NCBI RefSeq assembly: GCF_005405885.1
Contig: NZ_BJFL01000021.1
Span: 1-64,000 of the forward strand
DNA from: Gandjariella thermophila
GTDB lineage: Bacteria > Actinomycetota > Actinomycetes > Mycobacteriales > Pseudonocardiaceae
Length of the DNA: 64,000 nucleotides
Reading direction: 5' to 3'
In this document: positions 26,569 to 36,617 of the stretch, piece by piece
Numbering within the stretch: position 1 is the stretch's first letter
Layout of the letters: each line of letters opens with the position of its first letter
The notes under the pieces: model-generated
The model's database searches: none
Told to the model about the DNA's origin: nothing
What the model saw: the letters and a program-made list of their open reading frames with translations, nothing else
Position numbers and translations under genes: made by a program

Positions 26569-28002
26569 GTGACCGTCAAGCCGCGCATCCCGGACGTGCT
26601 CGCCGCCCGCTACGCCTCTCCCGAGCTGGCCACCGTGTGGTCGCCGGAGCACAAGATCGTGCTGGAGCGCGAGCTCTGGCTGGCCGTGCTACGGGCCCAG
26701 GCGGAACTCGGTGTGGACGTGCCGGACGGGGCGATCGCCGACTACCAGCGGGTGCTCGACCGCGTCGACCTCGCGTCGATCGCCGAGCGGGAGCGGGTCA
26801 CCCGGCACGACGTCAAGGCGCGGATCGAGGAGTTCAACGCGCTGGCCGGGCACGAGCACGTGCACAAGGGCATGACCTCCCGCGACCTCACCGAGAACGT
26901 GGAGCAGTTGCAGGTGCGCCGGTCGCTGGAGCACGTCCGGGACCGGGTGGTGGCGCTGCTGGCCCGGCTGGCCCGGCGCGCCGCCGAGCACGCCGAACTG
27001 GTGATTGCCGGCCGCTCGCACAACGTCGCCGCGCAGGCCACCACGCTGGGCAAGCGGTTCGCCACCGCCGCCGACGAGTTGCTGGTCGCGCATGCGCGGC
27101 TGGAGGAGCTCCTGGACCGCTACCCGCTGCGCGGCATCAAGGGGCCGGTGGGCACCGCCCAGGACATGCTGGACCTGCTCGGCGGGGACGCGGCGAAGCT
27201 GGCCGCGCTGGAGGAGCGGGTGGCCCACCACCTTGGCTTCGCCACCGTGCTGACCAGCGTCGGTCAGGTGTACCCGCGGTCGCTGGACTTCGACGTGGTG
27301 TCCGCGCTGGTCCAGGTGGCCGCCGCGCCGTCCAGCCTCGCTACCACGATCCGGCTGATGGCCGGGCACGAGCTGGTCACCGAGGGATTCAAGCCCGGCC
27401 AGGTGGGTTCCTCGGCGATGCCGCACAAGATGAACACGCGCTCATGCGAGCGGGTCAACGGGCTGGCCGTGGTGCTGCGCGGCTACCTGTCCATGGTCGG
27501 CGAGCTGGCCGGTGACCAGTGGAACGAGGGCGACGTGTCCTGCTCGGTGGTGCGCCGGGTGGCGCTGCCGGACGCGTTCTTCGCACTCGACGGGCTGCTG
27601 GAAACGATCCTCACCGTGGTCGACGAGTTCGGCGCCTACCCGGCGGTGGTCGGTCGGGAGCTGGACCGCTACCTGCCGTTCCTGGCCACCACCAAGGTGC
27701 TGATCGCGGCGGTGCGGGCCGGCGTCGGTCGGGAGACCGCGCACGAGGTGATCAAGGAGCACGCGGTGGCCGTGGCCCTGGCCATGCGGGAGCGGGGTGC
27801 CGAGCGCAACGACCTGTTCGACCGGCTGGCCGCCGACCCTCGGCTGCCGCTGGACCGGCCGGCGCTGGACGCGCTGCTGGCCGAGCCGCTGTCGTTCACC
27901 GGCACCGCCGGCGAGCAGGTGGCCTCGGTGGTCCGCCGGGTGGACGAACTCGTCGCCGAGCACCCGGAGGCCGCCGGCTACGCGCCCGCCCCCATCCTGT
28001 GA
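26569..28002 (+). CDS. purB: Adenylosuccinate lyase
   Basis: A 477-residue member of the fumarase/aspartase superfamily that cleaves SAICAR and adenylosuccinate, thus acting twice in purine synthesis. Family marks are TSRDLTENVEQLQ, the catalytic-His region GRSHNVAAQATTLGKRF, and the signature loop GSSAMPHKMNTRSCERVNG with its catalytic Ser. The GTG at 26569 starts the normal N-terminus (VTVKPRIPDVLAARY). The end overlaps or nearly overlaps a MOSC-domain gene. In many actinomycetes purC follows nearby, but it is absent here. Confidence 0.96.
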   Translation: MTVKPRIPDVLAARYASPELATVWSPEHKIVLERELWLAVLRAQAELGVDVPDGAIADYQRVLDRVDLASIAERERVTRHDVKARIEEFNALAGHEHVHKGMTSRDLTENVEQLQVRRSLEHVRDRVVALLARLARRAAEHAELVIAGRSHNVAAQATTLGKRFATAADELLVAHARLEELLDRYPLRGIKGPVGTAQDMLDLLGGDAAKLAALEERVAHHLGFATVLTSVGQVYPRSLDFDVVSALVQVAAAPSSLATTIRLMAGHELVTEGFKPGQVGSSAMPHKMNTRSCERVNGLAVVLRGYLSMVGELAGDQWNEGDVSCSVVRRVALPDAFFALDGLLETILTVVDEFGAYPAVVGRELDRYLPFLATTKVLIAAVRAGVGRETAHEVIKEHAVAVALAMRERGAERNDLFDRLAADPRLPLDRPALDALLAEPLSFTGTAGEQVASVVRRVDELVAEHPEAAGYAPAPIL

Positions 28003-28022
28003 CCGGGGATAGCGTCGTTGCC

Positions 28023-28850
28023 GTGGCTTCCGCAGTGACGATCGACTCGCTGGTCGCCTACCCGGTGAAGGGCTGCGCCGGCGTCGCCGTGACCGACGCC
28101 GAGGTCACCGCGACCGGGCTGGCGCACGACCGCAGCTTCATGCTGGTCGACGCCGACGGCGGGTTCGTCAGCCAGCGCACCCGGCCGGCGATGGCGGTGA
28201 TCCGGCCCCGCGTGCTCGGCGGCGGTGCCCGGCTGGTGCTGTCCGCGCCCGGCGCGCCGGACCTGGCTCTGGACGTGCGGGTGGACGGTCCCCGCCTGGC
28301 GGTCTCGGTGTTCGCCTGGGACGGCAAGGGCGTGGACCAGGGCGACGAGGCCGCGGAGTGGTGCTCCGCGGTGCTCGGCGAGCGGTGCCGGCTGGTTCGG
28401 GTGCCGCCCGAGCACGACCGGGTCACCTCCGGCGAGACGCCGGGCAGCACCGGGTTCGCCGACGGGCACGCCCTGCTGGTCGCCTCGCTGTCCTCGCTGG
28501 ACCACCTCAACGCGCGGATCATCGAGCGCGGCGCGCAGCCGGTGCCGATGAACCGGTTCCGGCCGAACGTGGTGGTCACCGGATGGGCGGAGCCGCACAC
28601 CGAGGACCGGGTGCGCCGGGCCGCCCTGGGCGGCGTCGAGGTGGGCTTCGCCAAGGTGTGCGTGCGCTGCACCGTCCCCATGGTCGAGCAGGAGACCGGC
28701 CGCCGGGACGGCCCGGAACCGATCCGCACCCTGGCCGACTACCGGCGCGAACCGGACGGCGGGGTGAGCTTCGGCATGAAGGCCGCGGTGCTGCGCCCCG
28801 GCCGGATCGCCGTCGGCGACCCGGTCCACGTGCATGCCTGGGCCACCTGA
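28023..28850 (+). CDS. MOSC-domain protein (YcbX-like)
   Basis: A 275-residue protein with an N-terminal MOSC beta-barrel domain (SLVAYPVKGCAGVAVTDAEV, then GLAHDRSFMLVD) and a C-terminal MOSC domain containing the conserved Cys in FAKVCVRCTVPMVEQETG. Such proteins bind molybdenum cofactor or reduce N-hydroxylated compounds with it (YcbX, mARC). The start is either GTG 28023 or an in-frame GTG at 27999 overlapping the purB stop; I chose 28023 because the longer version adds a non-conserved leader. It is probably co-transcribed with purB. Confidence 0.9.
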   Translation: MASAVTIDSLVAYPVKGCAGVAVTDAEVTATGLAHDRSFMLVDADGGFVSQRTRPAMAVIRPRVLGGGARLVLSAPGAPDLALDVRVDGPRLAVSVFAWDGKGVDQGDEAAEWCSAVLGERCRLVRVPPEHDRVTSGETPGSTGFADGHALLVASLSSLDHLNARIIERGAQPVPMNRFRPNVVVTGWAEPHTEDRVRRAALGGVEVGFAKVCVRCTVPMVEQETGRRDGPEPIRTLADYRREPDGGVSFGMKAAVLRPGRIAVGDPVHVHAWAT

Positions 28851-28973
28851 CGGACCTCCCGGCTCGCCGGCTCACTCACCAGGCGTAACGGTCGGCGGCG
28901 ATTTCGCCGACTTGGTGCCGCCCGGTCACCTGAGGGTCAAGCCGGTGTCACTCCGGCGCGGCGCCATGGGGGC

Positions 28974-29807
28974 ATGGGATCCCCGCTCGCCGTCTCGTTG
29001 TCCGGCATCACGGCCGTGACCCTGCACCACGGTGCGGACCTGGCCGCCGAGCTGGACCGGAGGAACGTGCCGCTGTCGCTGCTCGTGGCGCCCCGGCCGG
29101 GCCGGGAACGGCCCAGCGCCGAGGTGCTGTCCTGGGTGGCCGAACGCGCCCGCGGCGGTGACGCGGTGGTGATGCACGGATACGACCACGACGACAACCC
29201 GTGCCGGCTCGGCGCGCTGGTCCCCCGGCCCAGGGCCGAGTTCGCCGCGCTGCCGGCGCACGAGGCGGGGCTGCGGCTGCTGGCCGCCCGCCGGCTGCTG
29301 CGCGAGTTCGGGCTGGCCACCGGCTGCTTCGCCGCGCCCCGCTGGCGCGCCTCCCGGGGCACGCTGGCCGCGCTGCGCCGGCACGGCTTCGCGGTGTGCG
29401 CCGACGCGGAGGCGGTCCGCAGCCTGCGCACCGGCACGGAACTGCGCGCCAGGGTGCACGGTTTCGGCGGGCTGGCCGGCGGGGAGGCCGCCGAGCCGTG
29501 GTGGTGCCGGGCGCTGGTGCTGGGCGTCGCCAGGGCGGCCCGCCGGGGCCGGCCGGTGCGGATCGCGGTGGACGCCGCCGACCTGGCCCGCTCCGGCCCC
29601 CGGCAGGCCGTGCTCGACGCCGTGGACATCGCGCTGCACCACGGCATCGAGCCGACGACCTACGCGGCGTTCGGCCCGCCGGCGGTGCGGCCGGAACGCG
29701 TGGTGCGGAGCCCGTCCCGGGACCGCGGTCAGACCTCGGACGGCTCCCCGACGGTGAGCACCCTGACCGCGGTGCCCTCCGGGGCGAGCCGCTCGAACAG
29801 CCCGTAG
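28974..29807 (+). CDS. DUF2334 polysaccharide-deacetylase-like protein
   Basis: A 277-residue protein of the DUF2334 branch of the NodB-like deacetylase fold. It has a shortened fold with VPLSLLVAPRPG, the metal-site segment AVVMHGYDHDDN and a C-terminal DAVDIALHHGIEPTTYAAF. It may deacetylate a cell-surface polysaccharide or glycolipid; many members of this group are uncharacterised. The last 26 codons overlap the 3' end of the convergent metallo-beta-lactamase-fold gene. The C-terminal 40 residues are low-complexity and may not be structured. Confidence 0.78.
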   Translation: MGSPLAVSLSGITAVTLHHGADLAAELDRRNVPLSLLVAPRPGRERPSAEVLSWVAERARGGDAVVMHGYDHDDNPCRLGALVPRPRAEFAALPAHEAGLRLLAARRLLREFGLATGCFAAPRWRASRGTLAALRRHGFAVCADAEAVRSLRTGTELRARVHGFGGLAGGEAAEPWWCRALVLGVARAARRGRPVRIAVDAADLARSGPRQAVLDAVDIALHHGIEPTTYAAFGPPAVRPERVVRSPSRDRGQTSDGSPTVSTLTAVPSGASRSNSP

Positions 29808-30367
29808 TGCAGTTCCGGCCTGGCCAGCACGGCCTCGTGGATGGGCACGCCCACCCGGGGCGCCACCGCGCGCAGGAACTCCACCGCCTCGGCGGCCTTC
29901 AGCCACGGCGCGCCGGTCGGCAGGCCGAGCACGTCGACGCGCTGCTCGGGCACGAAGAAGGAGTCGCCGGGGTGGTAGAACGCGCCGTGGTCGACCACGT
30001 ACCCGGTGTTCGGCACGATCGGTACCTCGGGGTGGATGACCGCGTGGTCGCCGCCGACCGCGTGCACGGTGGCGCCGCCGATCTCCAGCACGTCGCCGGG
30101 GCGGGCCGTGCGCGCGGTGGTCAGCCCCAGTTCGGCGACCTGGCCCGCCGAGCCGGGGTCCACCACGACCGCCGCGTCCGGGTTGGCGGCGGCCAGCGCG
30201 GGCAGCCGGTCGGCGTCCAGGTGGTCGAAGTGCTGGTGGGTGATCAGGATGCCGTCCAGGTTCCGCTCGCCCTCGAACCCGGAGGAGAACACGCCGGGGT
30301 CGAACAGCAGGCGGGCCGAGCCGGTGTCGACAAGTACGCACGCATGTCCGAAGTGGACGATCCGCAT
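29729..30367 (-). CDS. Metallo-beta-lactamase-fold hydrolase
   Basis: A 212-residue UlaG/RomA-like metal-dependent hydrolase. The metal motif appears as ITHQHFDHLDADRL (HxHxDH), with further ligands in GGDHAVIH and YHPGDSFF. It starts MRIVHFGHACVLVDTGS, as in many MBL-fold enzymes acting on phosphodiesters or lactones. The ATG at 30367 is closely preceded by GGAAAGGTAACC. It converges with the DUF2334 gene, overlapping by 79 bases, and follows the epimerase gene on the same strand. Confidence 0.9.
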   Translation of the reverse strand: MRIVHFGHACVLVDTGSARLLFDPGVFSSGFEGERNLDGILITHQHFDHLDADRLPALAAANPDAAVVVDPGSAGQVAELGLTTARTARPGDVLEIGGATVHAVGGDHAVIHPEVPIVPNTGYVVDHGAFYHPGDSFFVPEQRVDVLGLPTGAPWLKAAEAVEFLRAVAPRVGVPIHEAVLARPELHYGLFERLAPEGTAVRVLTVGEPSEV

Positions 30368-30445
30368 CGGGTTACCTTTCCGGCCGGCAGTTTCCGCACC
30401 CCACCCTAGGGCCCGGGGCGTGGCGCGGCCGCCACGGCGCCGTGC

Positions 30446-31444
30446 TCAGAGCCGGGCGAGCAGGTCGGCCTCGCCGGCGGGGGTCAGCCCGGCCCGGCGC
30501 TCCCGGTCCAGGCCGAGGCTCCGCTCGTAGCCGAGCGCGTCCCTGGCCACCTCGGCCAGCGGGCGGGGCCGCAGCCCGGCGGCCAGGGTGGCGGTGGTGT
30601 CGTGGGCGACGAAACCGTGGTGGGTGCTCGGCGCCCACAGCGGCAGCGACCGCGGCCCCGCCCAGGGCGTGACACCCGCCTCGAGCAACGTCTCCACCGG
30701 GACCGGCACCAGTTCGGTGCCCGGCGCGCCCACCGCGTCGGCGATGTCCCGCAGCACGTCCAGCAGCGGCCGCGCCGGTCCGGCGCCGTCGAAGGTGCCG
30801 GGCAACCGCTGCTCGCTCGCGGACACGATCCACGCGGCCAGGTCCCGCACGTCGACGTACTGGAACGGCTGCTTGGGGACGTCCGGCACGGCCACCCGGC
30901 CGCCCCGGGAGAACCGGGCCGGCCAGTAGCCGAACCGGTCGTACCGGTCGCCGGGTCCGACGATCAACCCGGCACGCACCACGAGTGCCCGCTCGCCCGT
31001 CGCCTCGCGCACCGCGTTCTCGCTGGCCACCTTGATCCCGCCGTACAGGTGGGGATCGACCTCCGGTGTGGGCCGATCGGCCTCGGCGGTCACCGGGTCG
31101 AGCAGCGGAGCGTCGGTGGTCTGCCCGACGGTTTCGGTGTCCGCGTACACGTTGATGGACGACACGAACGTCCAGTGCCCGGAGCGGTCGGCCAGCGCCC
31201 GCAGCGCCTCGCTGACCCACCGGTAGGACATGGTCGCCACGTCCACCACGGCGTCGAACCGCTCCCCGGCCAGCGCGGCGAGGGCGTCCTCGGCGTTCCG
31301 GTCCACCCGGACCAGCCGCGCCCCGTCCGGCACCGTCCCCGACTCGCCGCGCGCCGCGCAGACCACCTCGTGGCCCCGGCGCACCCCCTCCTCGGCGACC
31401 GTGCGGCCGAGGAACACCGTCCCACCCAGCACCAGCATCCGCAT
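30446..31444 (-). CDS. NAD-dependent epimerase/dehydratase family protein
   Basis: A 332-residue extended SDR protein. The nucleotide loop is VLGGTVFLGRTV (a GGTxFxG variant, as in the CSP41/isoflavone-reductase-like group). VSSINVYAD carries the catalytic Ser position. YGGIKVASE is a degenerate YxxxK and LVVRAGLIVGPGDRYDRFGYW is the substrate lobe. It probably reduces or epimerises a nucleotide-linked or small-molecule substrate. The ATG at 31444 (MRMLVLGG) was chosen; a longer in-frame region upstream is not conserved. It is divergent from purS, with 159 bases of shared promoter region. Confidence 0.88.
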   Translation of the reverse strand: MRMLVLGGTVFLGRTVAEEGVRRGHEVVCAARGESGTVPDGARLVRVDRNAEDALAALAGERFDAVVDVATMSYRWVSEALRALADRSGHWTFVSSINVYADTETVGQTTDAPLLDPVTAEADRPTPEVDPHLYGGIKVASENAVREATGERALVVRAGLIVGPGDRYDRFGYWPARFSRGGRVAVPDVPKQPFQYVDVRDLAAWIVSASEQRLPGTFDGAGPARPLLDVLRDIADAVGAPGTELVPVPVETLLEAGVTPWAGPRSLPLWAPSTHHGFVAHDTTATLAAGLRPRPLAEVARDALGYERSLGLDRERRAGLTPAGEADLLARL

Positions 31445-31603
31445 GTGCTCACCCTGCCGCCGAGATCGCGGCCCCGCCACGGCTCTCGCGCACGGCGAAC
31501 GCCGACGCCACCCGGGCCGACCTCCCGCGATTTCGGTCCGGCTCACCTTGCCGGGTAGTCTTCGCAGGTACCGTCGGCCTGGAGAAACACGGGAGCATCC
31601 CCA

Positions 31604-31839
31604 GTGGCCCGAGTCGTTGTCGACGTCATGCCCAAGCCCGAGATTCTCGACCCGCAGGGCCAAGCGGTGGCCAAGGCGCTGCCCCGGCTCGGCTTCGAGG
31701 GCGTGACCAGCGTCCGTCAAGGCAAGCGCTTCGAGTTGGAGGTCGACGACGCCGTTGACGACGCGACACTCGCCAAGATCGCGGAAACCTTCCTGGCCAA
31801 CCCGGTGATCGAGGACTGGGTGGTGCGGAGGGTCGAGCC

Positions 31840-31843
<4 letters not shown>
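31604..31843 (+). CDS. purS: Phosphoribosylformylglycinamidine synthase subunit PurS
   Basis: A 79-residue protein ([20 protein letters not shown]) that links PurL and PurQ into the active FGAM synthase complex in bacteria using the split form of the enzyme. The conserved blocks [25 protein letters not shown] and [10 protein letters not shown] are all present. The GTG start follows the spacer from the divergent epimerase gene. Its stop overlaps the purQ GTG by four bases, making a tight purSQL operon. Confidence 0.96.
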
Positions 31844-32558
<715 letters not shown>

Positions 32559-32562
<4 letters not shown>

Positions 32563-34847
32563 CCAGCATCCAGCAGATCGATACGGTCGAGCACGCCGCG
32601 GCCACCCGGGATCACCCGCAGCCGTACCGCGAGCTGGGCCTGAAGGACGACGAGTACCAGCGGATCCGGGACATCCTCGGCCGCCGTCCCACCGACGCCG
32701 AGCTGGCCATGTACTCGGTGATGTGGAGCGAGCACTGCTCCTACAAGTCCTCCAAGGTGCACCTGCGCTACTTCGGCGAGACCACCACACCGCAGATGCG
32801 GGAGAAGATGCTCGCCGGCATCGGCGAGAACGCCGGCGTGGTCGACGTCGGCGACGGCTGGGCGGTCACCTTCAAGGTGGAGAGCCACAACCATCCGTCC
32901 TATGTGGAGCCCTATCAGGGCGCGGCCACCGGAGTCGGCGGCATCGTGCGGGACATCCTGGCCATGGGCGCCCGGCCGCTGGCGGTGATGGACCCGCTGC
33001 GGTTCGGCCCGGCCGACGCCCCGGATACCCGGCGGGTGCTGCCCGGGGTGGTCGCCGGCATCGGCGGCTACGGCAACTGCCTGGGCCTGCCCAACATCGG
33101 CGGCGAGGTCGTGTTCGACCCGTCCTACGCGGGCAACCCGCTGGTCAACGCGCTGTGCGTGGGCGCGATGCGGGTGGAGGACCTGCACCTCGCGCACGCC
33201 ACCGGCGTCGGCAACAAGATCATCCTGTTCGGTGCGCGTACCGGGCTGGACGGCATCGGCGGGGTATCCGTGCTGGCCAGTGACACCTTCTCCGGCGAGG
33301 AGACCGGGCCGGGCCGCAAGAAGCTGCCCAGCGTGCAGGTCGGTGATCCGTTCACCGAGAAGGTGCTCATCGAGTGCTGCCTGGAGCTGTTCCGGGAGGG
33401 CCTGGTGGTCGGCATCCAGGACCTCGGGGGCGCCGGGCTGTCCTGCGCGACCAGCGAGTTGGCCAGCGCCGGCGACGGCGGCATGCGGGTCGAGCTGGAC
33501 CGGGTGCCGCTGCGCGCCGAGGGCATGACCCCGGCGGAGATCCTGTCCAGCGAGTCCCAGGAGCGCATGTGCGCCGTGGTCCGTCCGTCCGATGTGGACG
33601 CCTTCATGCGGGTGTGCGACAGGTGGGAGGTGACCGCCACGGAGATCGGTGAGGTCACCGAGGGCGACCGGCTGGTGATCACCTGGCACGGCGAGACCGT
33701 GGTGGACGTGCCGCCGCGCACCGTGGCGCACCAGGGTCCGGTGTACCGGCGTCCGGTGCAGCGCCCCACCGACCAGGACGCGTTGCGGGCCAACATCCCG
33801 GACGCGCTGCCCCGACCGTCCACTCCGGACGACTTGCGGGACACCGTGCTGCGGATGGCGGCGTCGCCGAACCTGTGCTCGCGGCGCTGGGTGACCCAGC
33901 AGTACGACCACTACGTGCGCGGCGGCACCGTGCTCGCCCAGCCCGCCGACGCCGGCATGATCCGGATCGACGAGACCACCGGGCGCGGCGTGGCGGTGTC
34001 CACCGACTGCAACGGCCGGTACGTGCGGCTCGACCCGTATGCCGGCACCCAGCTCGCGCTGGCCGAGGCGTACCGCAACGTCGCGGTCACCGGAGCCACC
34101 CCAGTGGCGGTGACCAACTGCCTGAACTTCGGCTCGCCCGAGGACCCCGGCGTGATGTGGCAGTTCGAGCAGGCGGTCCGCGGGCTGGCGGACGGCTGCG
34201 TGGCGCTGGGCATCCCGGTCACCGGCGGCAACGTCAGCTTCTACAACCAGACCGGGTCGACGGCGATCCTGCCCACCCCGGTGGTCGGCGTGCTCGGCGT
34301 GATCGACGACGTGCGGCGGCGCATCCCCACCGGGATCGGCGGGCAGGCCGGCGACGCGCTGCTGCTGCTCGGCGAGACCCGGGACGAGTTCGGCGGCTCG
34401 GAGTGGGCGCACGTGGTGCACGGCCACCTCGGCGGTCGCCCGCCCGCGGTGGACATGGCCCGGGAGAAGCTGCTCGCGGAGATCCTCGTCGCCGGGTCGC
34501 GGGACGGCATGGTCTCCGCCGCGCACGACCTGTCCGAGGGCGGGCTGGCTCAGGCGCTGGTCGAGGCGGTGCTGATCGACGAGACGGGCTGCCGGATCGC
34601 GCCGCCGGACGGCGTCGACCTCTTCGTCTGGCTGTTCAGCGAGTCGGCCGGGCGGGTGCTGGTCACCGTGCCGCGCACCGAGGAACCGCGGTTCACCGAC
34701 ATGTGCACCATGCGCGGGCTGCCGTGGACCCGGATCGGTGTGGTCGACCCGGACGCGCGGGCACTGGAGATCCAGGGCGTCGGCTCGATCGGCGTGGCGG
34801 AGCTGCGGGAAACCTGGGAGGGCACCCTGCCGGCGCTGTTCGACTGA
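32559..34847 (+). CDS. purL: Phosphoribosylformylglycinamidine synthase subunit PurL (small form)
   Basis: A 762-residue AIRS-superfamily synthetase that converts FGAR to FGAM with ATP and ammonia, step four of purine synthesis. Two tandem AIRS halves are visible: [16 protein letters not shown] and [20 protein letters not shown] in the first, and [19 protein letters not shown] and [10 protein letters not shown] in the second. The length is that of the small PurL that works with PurS and PurQ. The GTG overlaps the purQ stop. A toxin gene on the opposite strand follows 30 bases beyond the stop. Confidence 0.97.
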
Positions 34848-34877
34848 CCTTCGGGCTGCCCTCACGGGCCGGCTCGG

Positions 34878-35276
34878 TCAGTTCGTCCCGGGCAACACCG
34901 CCAGCCCACGATCGGCGGCCACCCGGGCCAGTCGCTCGTCGAACGTGGCCAGTTTCGACGCACTGACCCGTTCGGCGGCGAGCAGCACGCAGCAGTCGGG
35001 CATCTTCAGGCCGGTATGCGCGCGAATCTCGGCCAGTCGCGGCGCTTCGCTGCCCATGGTGGGCACGGCGGTGATCTCCAGTTGGCTGACCAGAATATCG
35101 ATCACCCGGTCCGCCGCGCCGCGGACCACCGGGCGGACCAGCGTCTCCGCCAGGGCCAGTGCGCTGGTGGCGAACGGGCTGCCCGCCTGCTCGGCGAGCA
35201 GGGCGGTGGCCGTGGCGTGATGCGGGTCGGTGTCGTCGAGGTAGGCGATCAGGATCGTCGCGTCGAGCGCGATCAC
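34878..35276 (-). CDS. PIN-domain ribonuclease toxin (VapC-like)
   Basis: A 132-residue PIN-domain protein. The four acidic catalytic positions are visible as ALDATILIAYLDDTD (first Asp), ALAETLVRPV (Glu), KMPDCCVLLAA (Asp) and LATFDERLAR (Asp). VapC toxins cut tRNA or rRNA loops and are held inactive by the antitoxin. The GTG at 35276 overlaps the antitoxin stop (GTGA) and is the natural start; a GTG nine bases earlier is the alternative. This toxin looks intact although its antitoxin is frameshifted, an unusual and potentially harmful state. Confidence 0.82.
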   Translation of the reverse strand: MIALDATILIAYLDDTDPHHATATALLAEQAGSPFATSALALAETLVRPVVRGAADRVIDILVSQLEITAVPTMGSEAPRLAEIRAHTGLKMPDCCVLLAAERVSASKLATFDERLARVAADRGLAVLPGTN

Positions 35277-35523
35277 TCCGGCCACTCCTGGTGCAGCCGC
35301 TCCAGGTAACCGGCCTCGTAGGTGCCGGAGAGCGCGCCGGCGTTCGCGGTGATGAGCCGGCGCCGGTGCTCGACATCGCCGCGCAGTGCGCGCTGCCCCT
35401 CGTTGATCAGGCGCGCAGCAACTGGGGCGGCGTCTCGCCGGGCCACCGCCGGGCCGCCGCGGCCAGCGCGGACTGCACGTCGTCGGTCGCGGTGATCATG
35501 TACCGCTGCCGCTCGGTGGGCAT
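35273..35523 (-). pseudogene. VapB-like antitoxin, frameshifted
   Basis: From the ATG at 35523 the frame reads MPTERQRYMITATDDVQSAL and runs 38 codons to a TGA at 35407-35409. Shifting one base, the protein continues as LINEGQRALRGDVEHRRR, then TANAGALSGTYEAGYLERLH and ends EWPE at a TGA that overlaps the toxin GTG. The joined product would be an ordinary 83-residue antitoxin. The missing base lies in the run CTGCGCGCCTG (about 35409-35419). It could be a real mutation, a sequencing error in a GC run, or rarely a programmed shift. Confidence 0.75.
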
Positions 35524-35569
35524 ACCCGTATCCTACTGAGGTGCAACACTTGGTGCAGCACCGGGCCGA

Positions 35570-36400
35570 TCAGCCGTCCGGGCAGAGCCGGGCGAGGCGT
35601 TCGGCGGACGGGGTGCCCGGCTCGGCGGTGAGCACCAGCAGGTGCTGCTCCTGCGGGCCGGCCAGCCGCATCATCTCGTAGTCCAACTCCAGGTGGCCGA
35701 GCACCGGATGCTGGTACTCGACCGGACCGTAGCCCGGCTCGACCACGTCGTAGTACGGCCACCAGGCGCGGAACTCGGGGCTCGCCTCGGTGAGCTCGTC
35801 GACCAGCTCAGTGACCCGGGCATCGTCCGGCCAGTGCGTGGTGGACGCGCGCAGCCGGGCGATCAGTTCCCGGCCGACGCGCTCCCAGTGCACGTACATC
35901 TCCCGGGCGCGCGGGTCGAGCAGCGTGAAGCGGAGCAGGTTGCGCTCCCGCACCGGCAGGTCGGACCAGCGGGTGTGCAGCGCCTCGGCCGGCGCGTTCC
36001 ACGCCAGCACGTCGAGGCGGTGGTCGCACACCCAGGCCGGGGTGGGCAGCGAGGTGACCACCCGGAGCACCGGCGCGCGCACCTCCTCGGCCGGTGCCGG
36101 CGTGCCGGCCGCCGGGCCCTGCTCGGCGAGGGCGAACAGGTGGGCCCGCTCGTCGTCGTCCAGCCGCAGCACCCGGGCCAGCGCGTCGAGCACGCTGCTC
36201 GACGGCTGGTGCGCCACGCCCTCCTCCAGCCGCGTGTAGTAGTCCACGCTGAGCCCGGCGAGCAGCGCCAACTCCTCGCGTTGCAGCCCGGGGGTGCGGC
36301 GCAGGCTGCCGCCCGCGATCAGCCCCACCTCGCCGGGCCCCACCCGGGTTCGCCGTGACCGCAGGAACGTGCCCAGGTCACCGCCGGTTGTCGCGCTCAC
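35570..36400 (-). CDS. Xre-family regulator with MmyB-like ligand-binding domain
   Basis: A 276-residue regulator. Residues 8-80 form a Cro/C1-type helix-turn-helix (FLRSRRTRVGPGEVGL, RRTPGLQREELALLAGLSVD, YYTRLEEG). Residues 105-270 form the MmyB-like PAS-fold domain (WVCDHRLDVLAWNAPAEALH, NLLRFTLLDPRAREMYVHWE and YEMMRLAGPQEQHLLV). MmyB-type regulators bind small fatty acids or similar ligands and often repress a neighbouring oxidoreductase; none lies next to it here. Start and length are standard. Confidence 0.93.
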   Translation of the reverse strand: MSATTGGDLGTFLRSRRTRVGPGEVGLIAGGSLRRTPGLQREELALLAGLSVDYYTRLEEGVAHQPSSSVLDALARVLRLDDDERAHLFALAEQGPAAGTPAPAEEVRAPVLRVVTSLPTPAWVCDHRLDVLAWNAPAEALHTRWSDLPVRERNLLRFTLLDPRAREMYVHWERVGRELIARLRASTTHWPDDARVTELVDELTEASPEFRAWWPYYDVVEPGYGPVEYQHPVLGHLELDYEMMRLAGPQEQHLLVLTAEPGTPSAERLARLCPDG

Positions 36401-36475
36401 GCCTCATTCACCCCTGCCGCCGGATTCCACCCAGTATGGGCCAACCGGGTGCGCCGCCTCCCCGCCGGGGCTCCG

Positions 36476-36547
36476 GCATCCAGCGGGCGGAACGGGGCTC
36501 CGCAGGGTCCTCGGGGAGGAGCAACCCCCGTTCGGCCCGCTGCATGC
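36476..36547. terminator. Hairpin terminator, degenerate relative of the fbaA terminator
   Basis: GCATCCAGCGGGCGGAACGG at 36476 pairs with the complementary sequence ending at 36547 (CGGCCCGCTGCATGC), with two mismatches and a long loop. The arms share most bases with the hairpin at 9823-9889. It lies between the first lysozyme gene (minus strand) and the Xre gene and probably ends the lysozyme transcript. Confidence 0.7.
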
Positions 36548-36617
36548 GGCGTCAGTTCCGGCCCCGGCGCGTTCCTCGACTCGTCATCGTCGCTCCGTCC
36601 AGGTCCGGAACGCGCCC

